Source: Desulfovibrio sp. A2
GTDB taxonomy: Bacteria; Desulfobacterota; Desulfovibrionia; Desulfovibrionales; Desulfovibrionaceae
Direction: 5' to 3'
Length of the DNA stretch: 64,000 nucleotides
Assembly (NCBI RefSeq): GCF_000226255.1
Contig: NZ_AGFG01000030.1
Coordinates: 1-64,000 of the forward strand
The notes under the pieces are model-generated. The model made no database searches, had not been told where the DNA came from, and worked only from the letters and a program-made list of their open reading frames with translations. How positions within the stretch are numbered: the first letter of the stretch is position 1; the number at the start of each line of letters is the position of its first letter. Both the position numbers and the translations under genes were made by a program. Shown one piece after another: positions 34,381 through 43,799 of the stretch.

Positions 34381-35147
34381 CAGATCGTATCGTCTCCCAG
34401 GTATGCCTTGATGACGACCGGGTTGGACTGAATCTCCTCCGGCGTCCCTTCGGCAATGGTGCTACCGAAATCGATGACCTTGATCCACTGGCACAGGCTC
34501 ATGACCACCTTCATCTGGTGCTCGATCATCCAGATGGTGATGTCGAACTCCTTGTGAATCCAGCCGATGAGCTTGATCAGCCCGTCCACGTCGGCCGAGT
34601 TCAGGCCCGCCGCCGGTTCGTCCAGCAGCAGCAGCTTCGGCTTGATGGACATGGCGCGGGCGATCTCCACGCGGCGCTGCAACCCGTAGGGCAGGTTGCG
34701 GGGCAGTTCGTGGGCCGCATCCTTCAGGTCCATGGCCTCCAGCATTTCCCAGGCGATGGCGTCGATGTTGCCCTCGCTGCGGGTGAAGCGGCCGGTGCGC
34801 AGGAAGGCGTCCCAGATGGTGTAGCCCAGGCGGTGGTGCTGGGCGATGCGGATGTTGTCCAGCACGCTCATCTCGTGCCACAGCCGGATGTTCTGGAAGG
34901 TGCGGGCGATGCCCCGCGCCGTCACCTGGTGCGGCCGCAGGCCCGCCGTGGGCTGGCCGTTGAAGATGATCTGCCCCTCGGTGGGCTGGTAGAACCCGGA
35001 GACCAGGTTGAACACCGTGGTCTTGCCCGCGCCGTTGGGGCCGATGAGCGCGATGAGCTTGCGCTCCTCCACCGATATGTTGAAGTCGGAAACGGCCTGC
35101 AGCCCGCCGAAGCGCTGCGTCACGCCTTTCATTTCAAGCAGCGGCAT
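34380..35147 (-). CDS. livG: Branched-chain amino-acid ABC transporter ATPase LivG
   Basis: A 255-residue ATPase with GPNGAGKTTVFNLVSGFYQPTEG-type Walker A context, YGLQRRVEIARAM in the signature position (lacking the canonical LSGGQ, as is common in LivG) and LLLLDEPAAGLN (Walker B). The H-loop WMIEHQM and the long insertion around residues 90-130 are typical of LivG. It lies between livM (12-base gap) and livF (one-base overlap). Confidence 0.93.
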   Translation of the reverse strand: MPLLEMKGVTQRFGGLQAVSDFNISVEERKLIALIGPNGAGKTTVFNLVSGFYQPTEGQIIFNGQPTAGLRPHQVTARGIARTFQNIRLWHEMSVLDNIRIAQHHRLGYTIWDAFLRTGRFTRSEGNIDAIAWEMLEAMDLKDAAHELPRNLPYGLQRRVEIARAMSIKPKLLLLDEPAAGLNSADVDGLIKLIGWIHKEFDITIWMIEHQMKVVMSLCQWIKVIDFGSTIAEGTPEEIQSNPVVIKAYLGDDTI

Positions 35148-35159
35148 GTCCTCGTTCCC

Positions 35160-36236
35160 CTATTTGAACGTGTAGAAGCGGCGCAGCTTCGGGAAGACGC
35201 CCGAAAGCTCGCGGTTGCCCATGATGCCCTCGGGCCGGAACTGCATGAGCAGGATGAGGATGAGCGGGATGAGCACCCACTTCCACACCTGGCTCAGTTC
35301 GTATCCGGCGGGCAACAGGTTGACCGCGTGCAGGGCCGCATCCAGGCCGGGAATGACGAAGCGCAGCGATTCGAGCAGCAGCGTGAACAAAATGGCCGCC
35401 ATGACCGAGCCGGACAGCGAGGCCATGCCGCCAAGGTAGACCATGACCAGGCCTTCCGTGGACTTCAGGATGTTGAAGGCCTGCGGGTTCACGTAGCCGT
35501 ACACGTGGGCGTACAGCGCCCCGGCCACCCCGGCGAGGCCCGAGGAAACCATGAAGGCCACCAGCTTCACGTGGTTGGTGTCCACGCTCATGATCTCGGC
35601 GGCCACCTCGTCCTGGCACACGGCGGAAATGCCCTTGCCGTAGGTGGAGTTGACCAGGCGGCGCAGGATCCACACCGAGAACAGCGTGCCCAGGATCACC
35701 CAGATGAACATCCAGGGGATGTCCACCATGTCGCGCATGCCGTTGATGACACGCTTCATGCCGTGAAAGCCGCGCGGCCCGCCGATGACGTCCAGGTTCT
35801 CGATGACCGAGATGACGATGTAGTTGGCCGCGATGGTGATGATGGCCAGGTAGTCGCCGCGCGTGCGGAACGAGGGCAACGCCACCAGCAGGCCGAACAC
35901 CGACGAGACGAGTCCGGCGACGATCAGCACCACGGGGAACAGCATGGGGGCCAGTTCCGGCGGCAGCAGCGCGTCGCCCACCAGCTTGTTGGAGGTGAAC
36001 AGCACCACCGAAAGCACGGACGAGGCGTACGCACCCACGCACATGAACCCGGCGTGCCCGCACGAGAACTCGCCCATGTAGCCGTTCACGATGTTCAGGC
36101 TGCTGGCGAAGATGATGTTGATGCCCATGAACATGAGCACCGTCTGGGTGTACTGGTCTATGACGTTGAACTGCGCCAGCAGCACAAGGCCAAGGCACAG
36201 CGCCGCCAGTGCGGCGTTGAGGGTGTATTTCTGCAT
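35160..36236 (-). CDS. livM: Branched-chain amino-acid ABC transporter permease LivM
   Basis: A 358-residue inner-membrane permease with about nine to ten hydrophobic segments. It has the LivM hallmarks: NIVNGYMGEFSCGHAGFMCVGAY early in the protein and the cytoplasmic coupling segment RTRGDYLAIITIAANYIVISVIENLDVIGG. It pairs with LivH to form the channel. GAGGA lies upstream of the ATG at 36236. It is 30 bases after livH. Confidence 0.92.
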   Translation of the reverse strand: MQKYTLNAALAALCLGLVLLAQFNVIDQYTQTVLMFMGINIIFASSLNIVNGYMGEFSCGHAGFMCVGAYASSVLSVVLFTSNKLVGDALLPPELAPMLFPVVLIVAGLVSSVFGLLVALPSFRTRGDYLAIITIAANYIVISVIENLDVIGGPRGFHGMKRVINGMRDMVDIPWMFIWVILGTLFSVWILRRLVNSTYGKGISAVCQDEVAAEIMSVDTNHVKLVAFMVSSGLAGVAGALYAHVYGYVNPQAFNILKSTEGLVMVYLGGMASLSGSVMAAILFTLLLESLRFVIPGLDAALHAVNLLPAGYELSQVWKWVLIPLILILLMQFRPEGIMGNRELSGVFPKLRRFYTFK

Positions 36237-36266
36237 GTTCGCGTATCCTCTGGCGTGCGTCGCGGG

Positions 36267-37187
36267 TTAGATCTTGGTGGTCTTTGCCACGCCGAAGAGG
36301 CCGGTGGGCCGTTGCCACAGGATCATCAGCAGGATGGTGAAGGCGAACAGGTCCCTAAAGGTGGAGGGCAGGAACGCCGCCACCATGATCTCGATGAACG
36401 CCAGCAGGAAGCCGCCGATGAACGCCCCGCGAATGTCGCCGATGCCGCCCACCACCGCCGCGATGAAGGCCTTCCAGCCCACCATGGCGCCCATGTAGGG
36501 GTCGAGAATGGGGTAGGACATGGCAAAAAGCAGCCCGGCAAGGCCCGCGAAGCCCGACCCCAGCACGAAGGTGAACACGATGATCGAATCGAGCGGAATG
36601 CCCATCAGCGGCAGCGCGAACTTGTCCCACGCAACGGCGCGCATGGCCATGCCGATGCGGGTGCGCGTGACGATGAACTGCAGCAGGAAGAACACCAGGA
36701 ACGCCGCCACGATGACCCACACCTTCAGGTTGGTCACCGACACGGAGCCGAAGGTGTACACCACCTTGTCCACCATGTCCGGCAGCTTGCGGCGGCTTGC
36801 GCCCAGCAGGGCCAGGTTGCCGTTTTCAAGGATGAGCCCGCACATCAGCGCGGTGATGACCACGTACAGCCGGTGCGCGCCCTTGCGCCGCAGGGGGCGG
36901 TAGGCGATGCGTTCCAGCGTCACGCCCACCCCCGCGGTGAGCAGCATGGTCAGCGGCACGGTCAGCGCCAGCGCGGCCCAGCCGGGCAGGTCGAACACCC
37001 CCAACAGGTCGCCGAGCAGCAGCGAGGAGACGAAAAATGCGATGTACGCGCCCACCATGAAGATGTCGCCGTGGGCGAAGTTGATGAGCAGCAGCACGCC
37101 GTACACCAGGGTGTAGCCCAGGGCGATCAGCGCGTAGAAGCTGCCCCACTGGAGCGCGTTGAACAGGTTCTGGATGAAGATTTCCAC
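36267..37187 (-). CDS. livH: Branched-chain amino-acid ABC transporter permease LivH
   Basis: A 306-residue permease with eight or so membrane segments. GSFYALIALGYTLVYGVLLLINFAHGDIFMVGAY near the N-terminus is the LivH signature, and a second conserved part AMRAVAWDKFALPLMGIPLDSII forms the coupling loop. The start is a GTG at 37187 with GGAGGG about 11 bases upstream. A ~285-base spacer with a strong hairpin separates it from livK. Confidence 0.92.
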   Translation of the reverse strand: MEIFIQNLFNALQWGSFYALIALGYTLVYGVLLLINFAHGDIFMVGAYIAFFVSSLLLGDLLGVFDLPGWAALALTVPLTMLLTAGVGVTLERIAYRPLRRKGAHRLYVVITALMCGLILENGNLALLGASRRKLPDMVDKVVYTFGSVSVTNLKVWVIVAAFLVFFLLQFIVTRTRIGMAMRAVAWDKFALPLMGIPLDSIIVFTFVLGSGFAGLAGLLFAMSYPILDPYMGAMVGWKAFIAAVVGGIGDIRGAFIGGFLLAFIEIMVAAFLPSTFRDLFAFTILLMILWQRPTGLFGVAKTTKI

Positions 37188-37434
37188 AGTCCCGAAACCC
37201 TCCGTGGAACGGTTTGCCCCTTGGCGCGCGCCGTGCGCGCGTCAGGGGGGCAGAACACGGGCGGCGCGTCGTGCGCGCCGTCCGTGAAAGGTGATTCGTA
37301 TGTTCCGCTTCGCAGGTGCCAGGTTCCGGATGGGAACCCGCGCAGGGCGGCACCTTGGCCGGGCGGCAACCCGGCGCGCCGCCATGGCGGCGCGGATGGA
37401 AGCGGAAGCCGCGCTGTGCGTGCGGCGGAAAAGG

Positions 37435-37462
37435 CCCCGCGCGGCCGGTGGGCCGCGCGGGG
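37435..37462 (-). terminator. Intercistronic hairpin downstream of livK
   Basis: A perfect 12-bp stem CCCCGCGCGGCC / GGCCGCGCGGGG with a 4-base loop follows the livK stop; on the minus strand CCTTTTCC comes next. It probably lets the binding protein be made in excess over the membrane components by partial termination or by protecting the mRNA end. Confidence 0.6.
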
Positions 37463-37472
37463 AATCATCATA

Positions 37473-38636
37473 CTACTTGGGGCAGACCGATTCGGCGAAG
37501 GTGAATTCGCCCTTCTCGCTGATCTTGACGACCACGGCGCACTTGATGGGGTCGCGGTTTTCGTCGAAGCTCATCTTGCCGGTGATGCCGTCGAAGCTCT
37601 TGATGTTGACCATGGCGTCGCGCACGGCCTTGCGCATCTTGCGCACGTCGGAATCAACCTTGCCCACGCTCTGGATGGCCTGCAGCACGAGGCGGGTGGC
37701 GTCCCAGGTCAGGGCGGCCACGTCGTCGGGGATGTAGCCGTACTTGTTGTTGTACTTGTCGATGAATTCCTTGGTGGCGCCGGTGGCGCCAGCGGCGGCG
37801 TAGTGGGTGGAGAAGTACTGGCCCACGCATTCCTTGCCGCACAGGTCCATCAGTTCGGCCGAGCCCCAGGCGTCGGAGCCCATGAAGGGGCCCTTGTAGC
37901 CAAGGTCGCGCGCCTGCTTCACGATCAGGGCGACGATGTTGTAGTTTTCAGGCAGAAAGATGAAGTCGGGCTTGGCCGCGATGACCTTGGTCAGCTGGGC
38001 CGAGAAGTCCTGGTCCTTGGTGCCATGCGATTCCATGCCCACCACGGCGCCGGCGCCGTGCATCTTCTCCCACTCCGCCTTGAAGAACTCGGCAAGGCCC
38101 TTCGAGTAGTCGTTGGAGATGTCGAACAGCACGGCGGCCTTCTTGGCCTTGAACTGCTTGGTGGCGAAGTTGGCCACCACGGGAGCCTGGAAGGGATCGA
38201 GGAAGGCGGCGCGGAACACCCACGGACGGCCCTTGGTGGTATCCGGGTTGGTGGACCAGGGCGAGATCATCGGGGTTTCGTTGTCGTTGGCGACGCCGCC
38301 GGCGGGCACGGCCTGCTTGGACGACTGGGGGCCGACCACGGCCAGCACCTGGTCGCGCTCGATGACCTTCAGCATGGCGTTGACGGCGGATTCGGGCTTG
38401 GCTTCGTTGTCCTCGAACACGAATTCGAGCTTGTACTTCTTGCCGCCCACATCCAGGCCGCCCTTGCCGTTGATTTCTTCGCGCAGCATTTCGGCGGCGA
38501 ACTTCGAAGCCTCACCCACCTTGGGGATGTCACCGGTCAGGGGGATGACGAAGCCGAGCTTGATGGTGTCGGCGGCCACCGCCTGACCCGACAGCACAAG
38601 CAGAAGCGCCAGCACGAGCAATACTGTCTTCTTCAT
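37473..38636 (-). CDS. livK: Branched-chain amino-acid periplasmic binding protein
   Basis: A 387-residue type I periplasmic binding protein. The signal peptide MKKTVLLVLALLLVLSGQAVA is followed by DTIKLGFVIPLTGDIPKVG, the standard N-terminus of LivJ/LivK proteins, and VIERDQVLAVVGPQSSKQAVPAG and ANDNETPMISPWSTNPDTT mark the ligand pocket. It binds leucine/isoleucine/valine or a related amino acid in the periplasm and delivers it to LivHM. GAGGAGG just before the ATG is a very strong ribosome site, in keeping with high expression. First gene of the operon; the AT-rich upstream region holds the promoter. Confidence 0.9.
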   Translation of the reverse strand: MKKTVLLVLALLLVLSGQAVAADTIKLGFVIPLTGDIPKVGEASKFAAEMLREEINGKGGLDVGGKKYKLEFVFEDNEAKPESAVNAMLKVIERDQVLAVVGPQSSKQAVPAGGVANDNETPMISPWSTNPDTTKGRPWVFRAAFLDPFQAPVVANFATKQFKAKKAAVLFDISNDYSKGLAEFFKAEWEKMHGAGAVVGMESHGTKDQDFSAQLTKVIAAKPDFIFLPENYNIVALIVKQARDLGYKGPFMGSDAWGSAELMDLCGKECVGQYFSTHYAAAGATGATKEFIDKYNNKYGYIPDDVAALTWDATRLVLQAIQSVGKVDSDVRKMRKAVRDAMVNIKSFDGITGKMSFDENRDPIKCAVVVKISEKGEFTFAESVCPK

Positions 38637-39054
38637 CTTTGCCTCCTCGCAGGGAAACTAGGGTTTTTGATAGCGGTTTAGTATCCCAATCAGGCTGTGA
38701 AGGGAACCGGTTTCTTCAATAATGTCTTTTTTGTAAATGCACAATTATTTCAACATATTGATCTTTGACCATTTTGTCATCACAGTTTCCGCCGCTATAC
38801 TAGACAGTTAGATAACCCTCGGGCATCATGTGCAAGACGCCATGTGCCACGGCGTGCGGCGTGTTCCCGGCATGGATATGACGCGACGTGGCGTGGCCGT
38901 ATCCGGGAAGAAAGCCGCTCAGCCCAGGCGTGACGTTGTTTTCCGGCCATATTCCCGCGTGCGGGCAGCCTTTGCGGCACCCGCGCCGTGCCGCGCCCGC
39001 CCGGACGGAAGCTGCTTGACACGACAAGATTGTTCATTCAACCCATCTCTCGCC
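38637..39054. promoter_or_regulatory. Divergent spacer upstream of livK and the epimerase-like gene
   Basis: No gene is supported. The part nearest livK (about 38690-38810) is strongly AT-rich and must contain the liv promoter on the minus strand. TTGACA occurs at 39016-39021 on the plus strand ahead of the epimerase-like gene, but no matching -10 box stands out. Confidence 0.4.
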
Positions 39055-40023
39055 ATGCACCATCCCAACGCCCTGCGCTTTCACAAGTTCAGCCCCGGCG
39101 GCAACACCACCATCCTCGTCACCGATCCGGTGCCCGTGCGGCTGCGCGCCGCCGTGGCGGCGGAGCTGATGGGCGAGCACCACGTGCACGCCGAGCAGGT
39201 GGGGTTCGTCTCGCTGGCCGGGGCGCGGCCGCGCATCGACATGATGGGCGGGGAATTCTGCGGCAACGCCTGCCGCTCGCTGGCGGCGCTGCTGGCGCTG
39301 AAGCGCGTGCTGGTGGCGGGGCCGGGCGGGCTGATGTCCGGCGAGATCGACAGTTCCGGCGTGGACGGGCCGCTGCCCGTGCGGGTGGTGCTTACCGCCC
39401 GGGGGCCGGACGCCGCCGTGCGCATGCCCCTGCCCCCTGTCGCCGGGAACGCGCCTGGCGGAAAGGATGCGTCTGAAGGAAAAGGCGCGCCCTACGGAAT
39501 GAACGCGGGCGCAGGCAACGCCGCCCCCACGGGCAACGCCCCACCCAGCGCCCCGGACCTTTCCCGCATGGTGACCCACCTGGACGAGGGGCTGGCGCTG
39601 GTGCGGCTGCCGGGCATCGCCCATCTGCTGCTGGACGCCGCGCTGCACCCGTTCCCGGAGGCGTGGCGCGACCGTGCGCGGGCGCTCATCGACCTGCACG
39701 GCCTGTCCGACGGGCCTGCGGCCGGGTGCATCTGGCACCACGGCCCCTTGGCCGCGCCCGGCATCACCCCGGTGGTGCGCGTGCGCGACACGGACAGCAT
39801 CATCCTGGAATCGGCGTGCGGGTCTGGCTCGCTGGCCTACGGGCTGCTGCGCGCCGCCAGCGGGGACGGCGAAATCTCGCTGGCGGTGCGGCAACCCAGC
39901 GGCGCGGCGATCCGCGTTTCGGTAACCCGGCGCGACGGCCAGACGCCAGAGGCATGGATAGGCGGCGCGGTGCGTCACGTGGCCAGCGGCACCGCCTATC
40001 TGTATGGAGACGGCGCGGCGTAG
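39055..40023 (+). CDS. DapF-like racemase/epimerase (PLP-independent, possibly CntK-like)
   Basis: A 322-residue protein with the two-cysteine plan of PLP-independent racemases: GGEFCGNACRS places the first Cys at 69 and ESACGSGSLAYG the second at 255. KFSPGGNTTILV at the start corresponds to the DapF KMxGxGNDF segment. The first motif differs from canonical DapF (MCGNGxRC) and resembles the GGEFxGNA form of amino-acid racemases such as histidine racemase CntK, so diaminopimelate may not be the substrate. A ~45-residue Gly/Ala/Asn/Pro insertion (about 135-170) interrupts the middle. The start at MHHPNALRFHKF lacks a good ribosome site. No metallophore genes lie adjacent. Confidence 0.6.
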   Translation: MHHPNALRFHKFSPGGNTTILVTDPVPVRLRAAVAAELMGEHHVHAEQVGFVSLAGARPRIDMMGGEFCGNACRSLAALLALKRVLVAGPGGLMSGEIDSSGVDGPLPVRVVLTARGPDAAVRMPLPPVAGNAPGGKDASEGKGAPYGMNAGAGNAAPTGNAPPSAPDLSRMVTHLDEGLALVRLPGIAHLLLDAALHPFPEAWRDRARALIDLHGLSDGPAAGCIWHHGPLAAPGITPVVRVRDTDSIILESACGSGSLAYGLLRAASGDGEISLAVRQPSGAAIRVSVTRRDGQTPEAWIGGAVRHVASGTAYLYGDGAA

Positions 40024-40384
40024 CCGTCCGAGCGTCGGCGGGCCATGCGCCTGCATCCGGAGGACGCGCGGCGGCATGCCCGGTCCGCCGGTTTTCCACG
40101 GGCTTTCCGCGCAACCGTCATTCAGTCACGCGGGGCATGTTCCCCGGTCGGCGCGCGCATCCGTACCGGCCGCCCCGTGCCGACCAGTTGTCGCCCACCC
40201 CGATTGACTGCGCCGTAACCTTTCCGTAACAATGCATGCACGGGAACCTCCCGAAATCACGGGGGCTCACCCGGACATTTACCGGACACCTCCCGGTCAC
40301 GAACGGTCACGAACGGACGTTCACGGAGCCCCCACCAAGGCTCCCCGCACCTTCCACGGACGCGTTGCGTCACTGCGAAACATC
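40024..40384. other. Spacer before the large membrane protein gene
   Basis: No gene is supported. Two abutting copies of GGTCACGAAC lie at 40295-40304 and 40305-40314, preceded by CCGGACATTTACCGGACAC, a short phased repeat that could bind a regulator. No clear promoter was defined. Confidence 0.4.
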
Positions 40385-43300
40385 ATGGCATTCCGCACGC
40401 TTTTCTTCGACCAGCAGGACCACGAGCTGTTGCTCATGGTCAACAAGGTGCTGGAGAAGACCCGCACCCCCAGCCCCTTCGTGCGCAAGCTGTTCGACGC
40501 CAGTCTGCATCCGCACGGCATCAAGGAGCTTTCCGTCTCGCGCGAACTGCGCGTGGCCTACGCGGTGATCAACCTGCTGGACTCGCTGGAGGCGGGCCTG
40601 GCGGAAGAACGCCTGCTGGCCCTGCAGACCCTGCGCGACGAGGTGCTGTACAGCGCGCAGACCGGCCTTCGCCGCAACACGGCACGCGTGCTCATCCAGA
40701 TCATGAAGGACCTGGTGCGCGCCCACGGCGACACCTGCCGCCAGCTCAAGCTGGCGCACGATTTCCGCCGCGCGGCGTCGGGCAAGCCACGCATCGTGCG
40801 CACCCTGCTGGCGCACTACCACCTGCTGGAAATGCCCGAGGAATGGAACCAGCTGGCCTTCGACAACCACGTGCACGACGCCAACACCAAGGGCCGCAAG
40901 AACCCCACGCACCTCATCATGGACGCGTGGATCAAGGGCATCCGGCACCTTACGGTGATCTACTACAACTTCGTGGAATCGGCCGCCGCCCGCGAGCTCA
41001 TGCAGGCCGCCGACATCATGGGGGTTTCCGTCCGCATCGGGGTGGAATTCCGGGTGCCCGCGCGCAACAAGTACGCCGAACTCATCTGGGTGCCGCGCGG
41101 CTTTTCCGACTCGCAGGGCTTTCTTTCGTTCCTGGCGGAAACGCCCACCCAACACCTGATGCACGAGGGTCGCAAGGCCTCGCAATACCTCGCGGAATAC
41201 GTCCTGCGCGTGTTGCAGCGCTACAACGAGCGCCATCGCCGGACCATCAACGAGGAATTCGGGCTGACCCTGGAGCCACTGCACCGCGACGAATTCCTGG
41301 CCTTCGTGGGCACCGGGCAGCCTTCGCTGCTACACCTGGCGGAATTCATCCACAAGCGCCTGGTGCCCGCGTTGCAGGGCCGCGTGGAGGAATTGCGCGA
41401 TGAATGGGCCATCGCCACGCCGCCGGAACGCGAGGCCATCGAGGCCCTGGTGGCCCGGCTGGACGGGCTGGACCCGGAAACGGTGCACGACCTGTGGCTG
41501 GTGCCCGCGCGCAACCCGGACATTCCTTCCGCCTTCGTCCCCCGCGACGGGGCCGACGTGCCCGACATCCTGCGCACCCCGCCGCGCGCCCTGCTGGACT
41601 GGCTGACCAGCCTGCACAGCGGCTACCGCATCACCCTCAACCTCTCCGAACTCACGGTGGCCGACGTGCTCGAACTGCTGTGGGACTGCGAGGGGCTGGT
41701 CACCCACCTCGAACTGTTCAACCTCAAGGACTGGGCCGAGGGCGACGAGGCCCATGTGGCCAACATCCGGGCCATCAACGAACTGCAACTGGCCATCAAC
41801 AGCGGCAGCGCCCCCCGGCTGAAGCGGCTCATCCGCACGCTGATCCGCGACTACGCCGATTCCGGCGCGGACGACGCCTGCGAACGCTGCGAAAAGTTCC
41901 GGCGCATCCTGCGCAACATCCCAAGGTTGCAGGGGTTCTACAAGACGGTGCAGCTCAAGTCGCGCATCGGCAGCGATTCCACCAGCCGCTCGCACCGGGT
42001 GCACGGCATGGGCCTGGTGTTCCGCGACACGCTGCCCACGCGCGCCCAGAAACAGATAGACGACCCGCGCGACACCATGCGCCAGATCATCCCCGTGCAT
42101 ACGGAGGTGTACCTGCGCGAAAGCATGCTGGAGCGCCGCACCCCGGTGCTGCCCAGCCCCGCCCTGGTGCGCCTGGTGCGGCGGCTGCCGGGATGCTCGC
42201 GCTTCGGCTATCGCCGCATGCGCGAATGGGTGGTGCGCACCGACACCTCGCGCGTGACACCGCACGGCAACATCGCCACGCTGGGGGGCTTCGCCCGCAG
42301 CGCGGGCAACGGCCTTTCGCTGCACTTGCGCGGCGGGGCGGCCTGCGCCCGGTGGATGGGCATGCGCTACCTGAACACCGGCGTGTCCAACGCGCTGAAG
42401 GTGCTGGCCGGGTTCATCCCCGCCCTGCTGGCCTTCCAGCACACCCAGCACTGGTGGGTGCTGGCCTGGTTCGGCGCGGTGATCTGGTTCCTGATCACCG
42501 GCGTGCGCAACGTCATCCAGGCGGTGACGGGCGGCGGCGGCGTAAGCCGTTCGCCCCTGCTGCGCTGGAACGACTACGTGAGTTGGAGCCGCCTGTCCGA
42601 TTCGCTGATGTTCACGGGCATCTCGGTGCTGCTGCTGGAACTGGTCATGCGCAAGCTGGTGCTGGAGCAGACCCTGGGCTTCACCGTGGGCAACCACCCC
42701 ATACTGGTCTATACGCTCATCGCGGCGGCCAACGGGGCCTACATCGCCTCGCACAACATCTACCGGGGCCTGCCGAAAGAGGCGGTGCTCGGCAACATCT
42801 TCCGCAGCGTGCTGGCCATCCCCGTGGCCATGTTCTACAACCTCGTGCTGGACGACCTGCTGATCTTCGCCGGGGTGGACAACCCCCTCGACCTGCTGCA
42901 ACAGGGCGCGGCGGTGATCTCCAAGACCGCGTCCGACACGGTGGCCGCGCTCATCGAAGGCTACGCCGACCGCAACAACAACATGCGCATCCGCCGCTGG
43001 GACTACGACAGCAAGCTGCACCAGTTGTTCGATGCCTTCTCGAAGCTGGAACTGCTGTTCCCGGAAGAGGACGTGCTGGAACTGCTCTCGCAGCCCAAGC
43101 AGTTCATCCGCGCGGTGGAGGCAGAGGCAGAGGACCTGGAGCGGACCATCATCATCAACGCCCTGGACATGATGTACTTCTGGATGTACCAGCCGCGCGC
43201 GCGCAGCGTGCTTTCGCTGCTGGTGCGCGACATGTCGCCCGAGGAAAAGGCCATCCTGGCCCGCTCGCAGATGGTGCTGACCCGCGAGCGCGAGGTGAGC

Positions 43301-43444
43301 CAACTGTTCGTGGACGGCATCGTGGGCAAGAACTTCTCCAAGCCCCTGGCCTTCTACCTGGACCGCAACGTGGAATACCTGACGGCCATGTCGCAACTGA
43401 CCGGCGTGGACACGGTGGGCAACCGCATCGCCTCGCCGGTGTAG
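40385..43444 (+). CDS. Large uncharacterised membrane protein with a PHP-like segment
   Basis: A 1019-residue protein I do not recognise. Around residues 158-225, AFDNHVHDANTKGRK... and MDAWIKGIRHLTVIYYNF followed by AADIMGVSVRIGVEFR follow the pattern of PHP phosphoesterase domains (FDxHxH, a helix, then a strand usually ending in TDH, then GxEF). The TDH metal site reads YYN, so activity is doubtful. Hydrophobic segments lie at about 672-715 and 738-832 (four to five helices). The C-terminal ~170 residues are helical and acidic. Residues ~430-620 include a long soluble region with a CERCEKF pair. The ATG at 40385 opens the conserved-looking MAFRTLFFDQQDHELLLMV. It is monocistronic between spacers. 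A metal-dependent or signalling role would be speculative. Confidence 0.6.
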   Translation: MAFRTLFFDQQDHELLLMVNKVLEKTRTPSPFVRKLFDASLHPHGIKELSVSRELRVAYAVINLLDSLEAGLAEERLLALQTLRDEVLYSAQTGLRRNTARVLIQIMKDLVRAHGDTCRQLKLAHDFRRAASGKPRIVRTLLAHYHLLEMPEEWNQLAFDNHVHDANTKGRKNPTHLIMDAWIKGIRHLTVIYYNFVESAAARELMQAADIMGVSVRIGVEFRVPARNKYAELIWVPRGFSDSQGFLSFLAETPTQHLMHEGRKASQYLAEYVLRVLQRYNERHRRTINEEFGLTLEPLHRDEFLAFVGTGQPSLLHLAEFIHKRLVPALQGRVEELRDEWAIATPPEREAIEALVARLDGLDPETVHDLWLVPARNPDIPSAFVPRDGADVPDILRTPPRALLDWLTSLHSGYRITLNLSELTVADVLELLWDCEGLVTHLELFNLKDWAEGDEAHVANIRAINELQLAINSGSAPRLKRLIRTLIRDYADSGADDACERCEKFRRILRNIPRLQGFYKTVQLKSRIGSDSTSRSHRVHGMGLVFRDTLPTRAQKQIDDPRDTMRQIIPVHTEVYLRESMLERRTPVLPSPALVRLVRRLPGCSRFGYRRMREWVVRTDTSRVTPHGNIATLGGFARSAGNGLSLHLRGGAACARWMGMRYLNTGVSNALKVLAGFIPALLAFQHTQHWWVLAWFGAVIWFLITGVRNVIQAVTGGGGVSRSPLLRWNDYVSWSRLSDSLMFTGISVLLLELVMRKLVLEQTLGFTVGNHPILVYTLIAAANGAYIASHNIYRGLPKEAVLGNIFRSVLAIPVAMFYNLVLDDLLIFAGVDNPLDLLQQGAAVISKTASDTVAALIEGYADRNNNMRIRRWDYDSKLHQLFDAFSKLELLFPEEDVLELLSQPKQFIRAVEAEAEDLERTIIINALDMMYFWMYQPRARSVLSLLVRDMSPEEKAILARSQMVLTREREVSQLFVDGIVGKNFSKPLAFYLDRNVEYLTAMSQLTGVDTVGNRIASPV

Positions 43445-43799
43445 CCTCCCGGCCCCTTGCCCGGCCCGCGCTTTCATGCCATACAGGCGGTGCGAGCCGC
43501 GGTTTACCGCTTTTGCTCGCCCCACTGGCCCCGCTTCGGCGGGGCTTTCCTTTTGCGGGGCGCGTCCCGCGCCCGCGCCGCCGTCACCCGTACCATACCC
43601 CTCCTCGTCACCCCAGCCTCTTCAGTCACCGTCACCACACGGTAACCACGTAACTTTCCGGTGCCGCCTTGTGCGAACCCCCAAGCTGCCCTACCATGCA
43701 GGGTGAAATACCACCCCGGTCCGCAGTCCGCCAATCCGCCGGGCTGACGGCCCCCCGCACCGGCAACGACGCGGGCGCAAGCCCGCGAGGGAGGCACGC
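43445..43799. other. Spacer with a terminator, upstream of the MDR gene
   Basis: Contains the terminator at 43528-43555. The rest, including a GTCACCGTCACC-type short repeat near 43625-43640, shows no gene. The MDR gene's promoter must lie here but was not defined. Confidence 0.4.
43528..43555 (+). terminator. Intrinsic terminator after the large membrane protein gene
   Basis: GCCCCGC (43528-43534), a UUCG-type tetraloop and GCGGGGC (43539-43545) are followed by TTTCCTTTT. Confidence 0.8.

Noticed and set aside
34518-38681. A 1387-codon open frame on the plus strand opposite the liv operon
   Set aside because: It is antisense to five well-supported liv genes, is His/Gly/Asp/Arg-rich without any domain, and follows from GC-rich codon use on the other strand.
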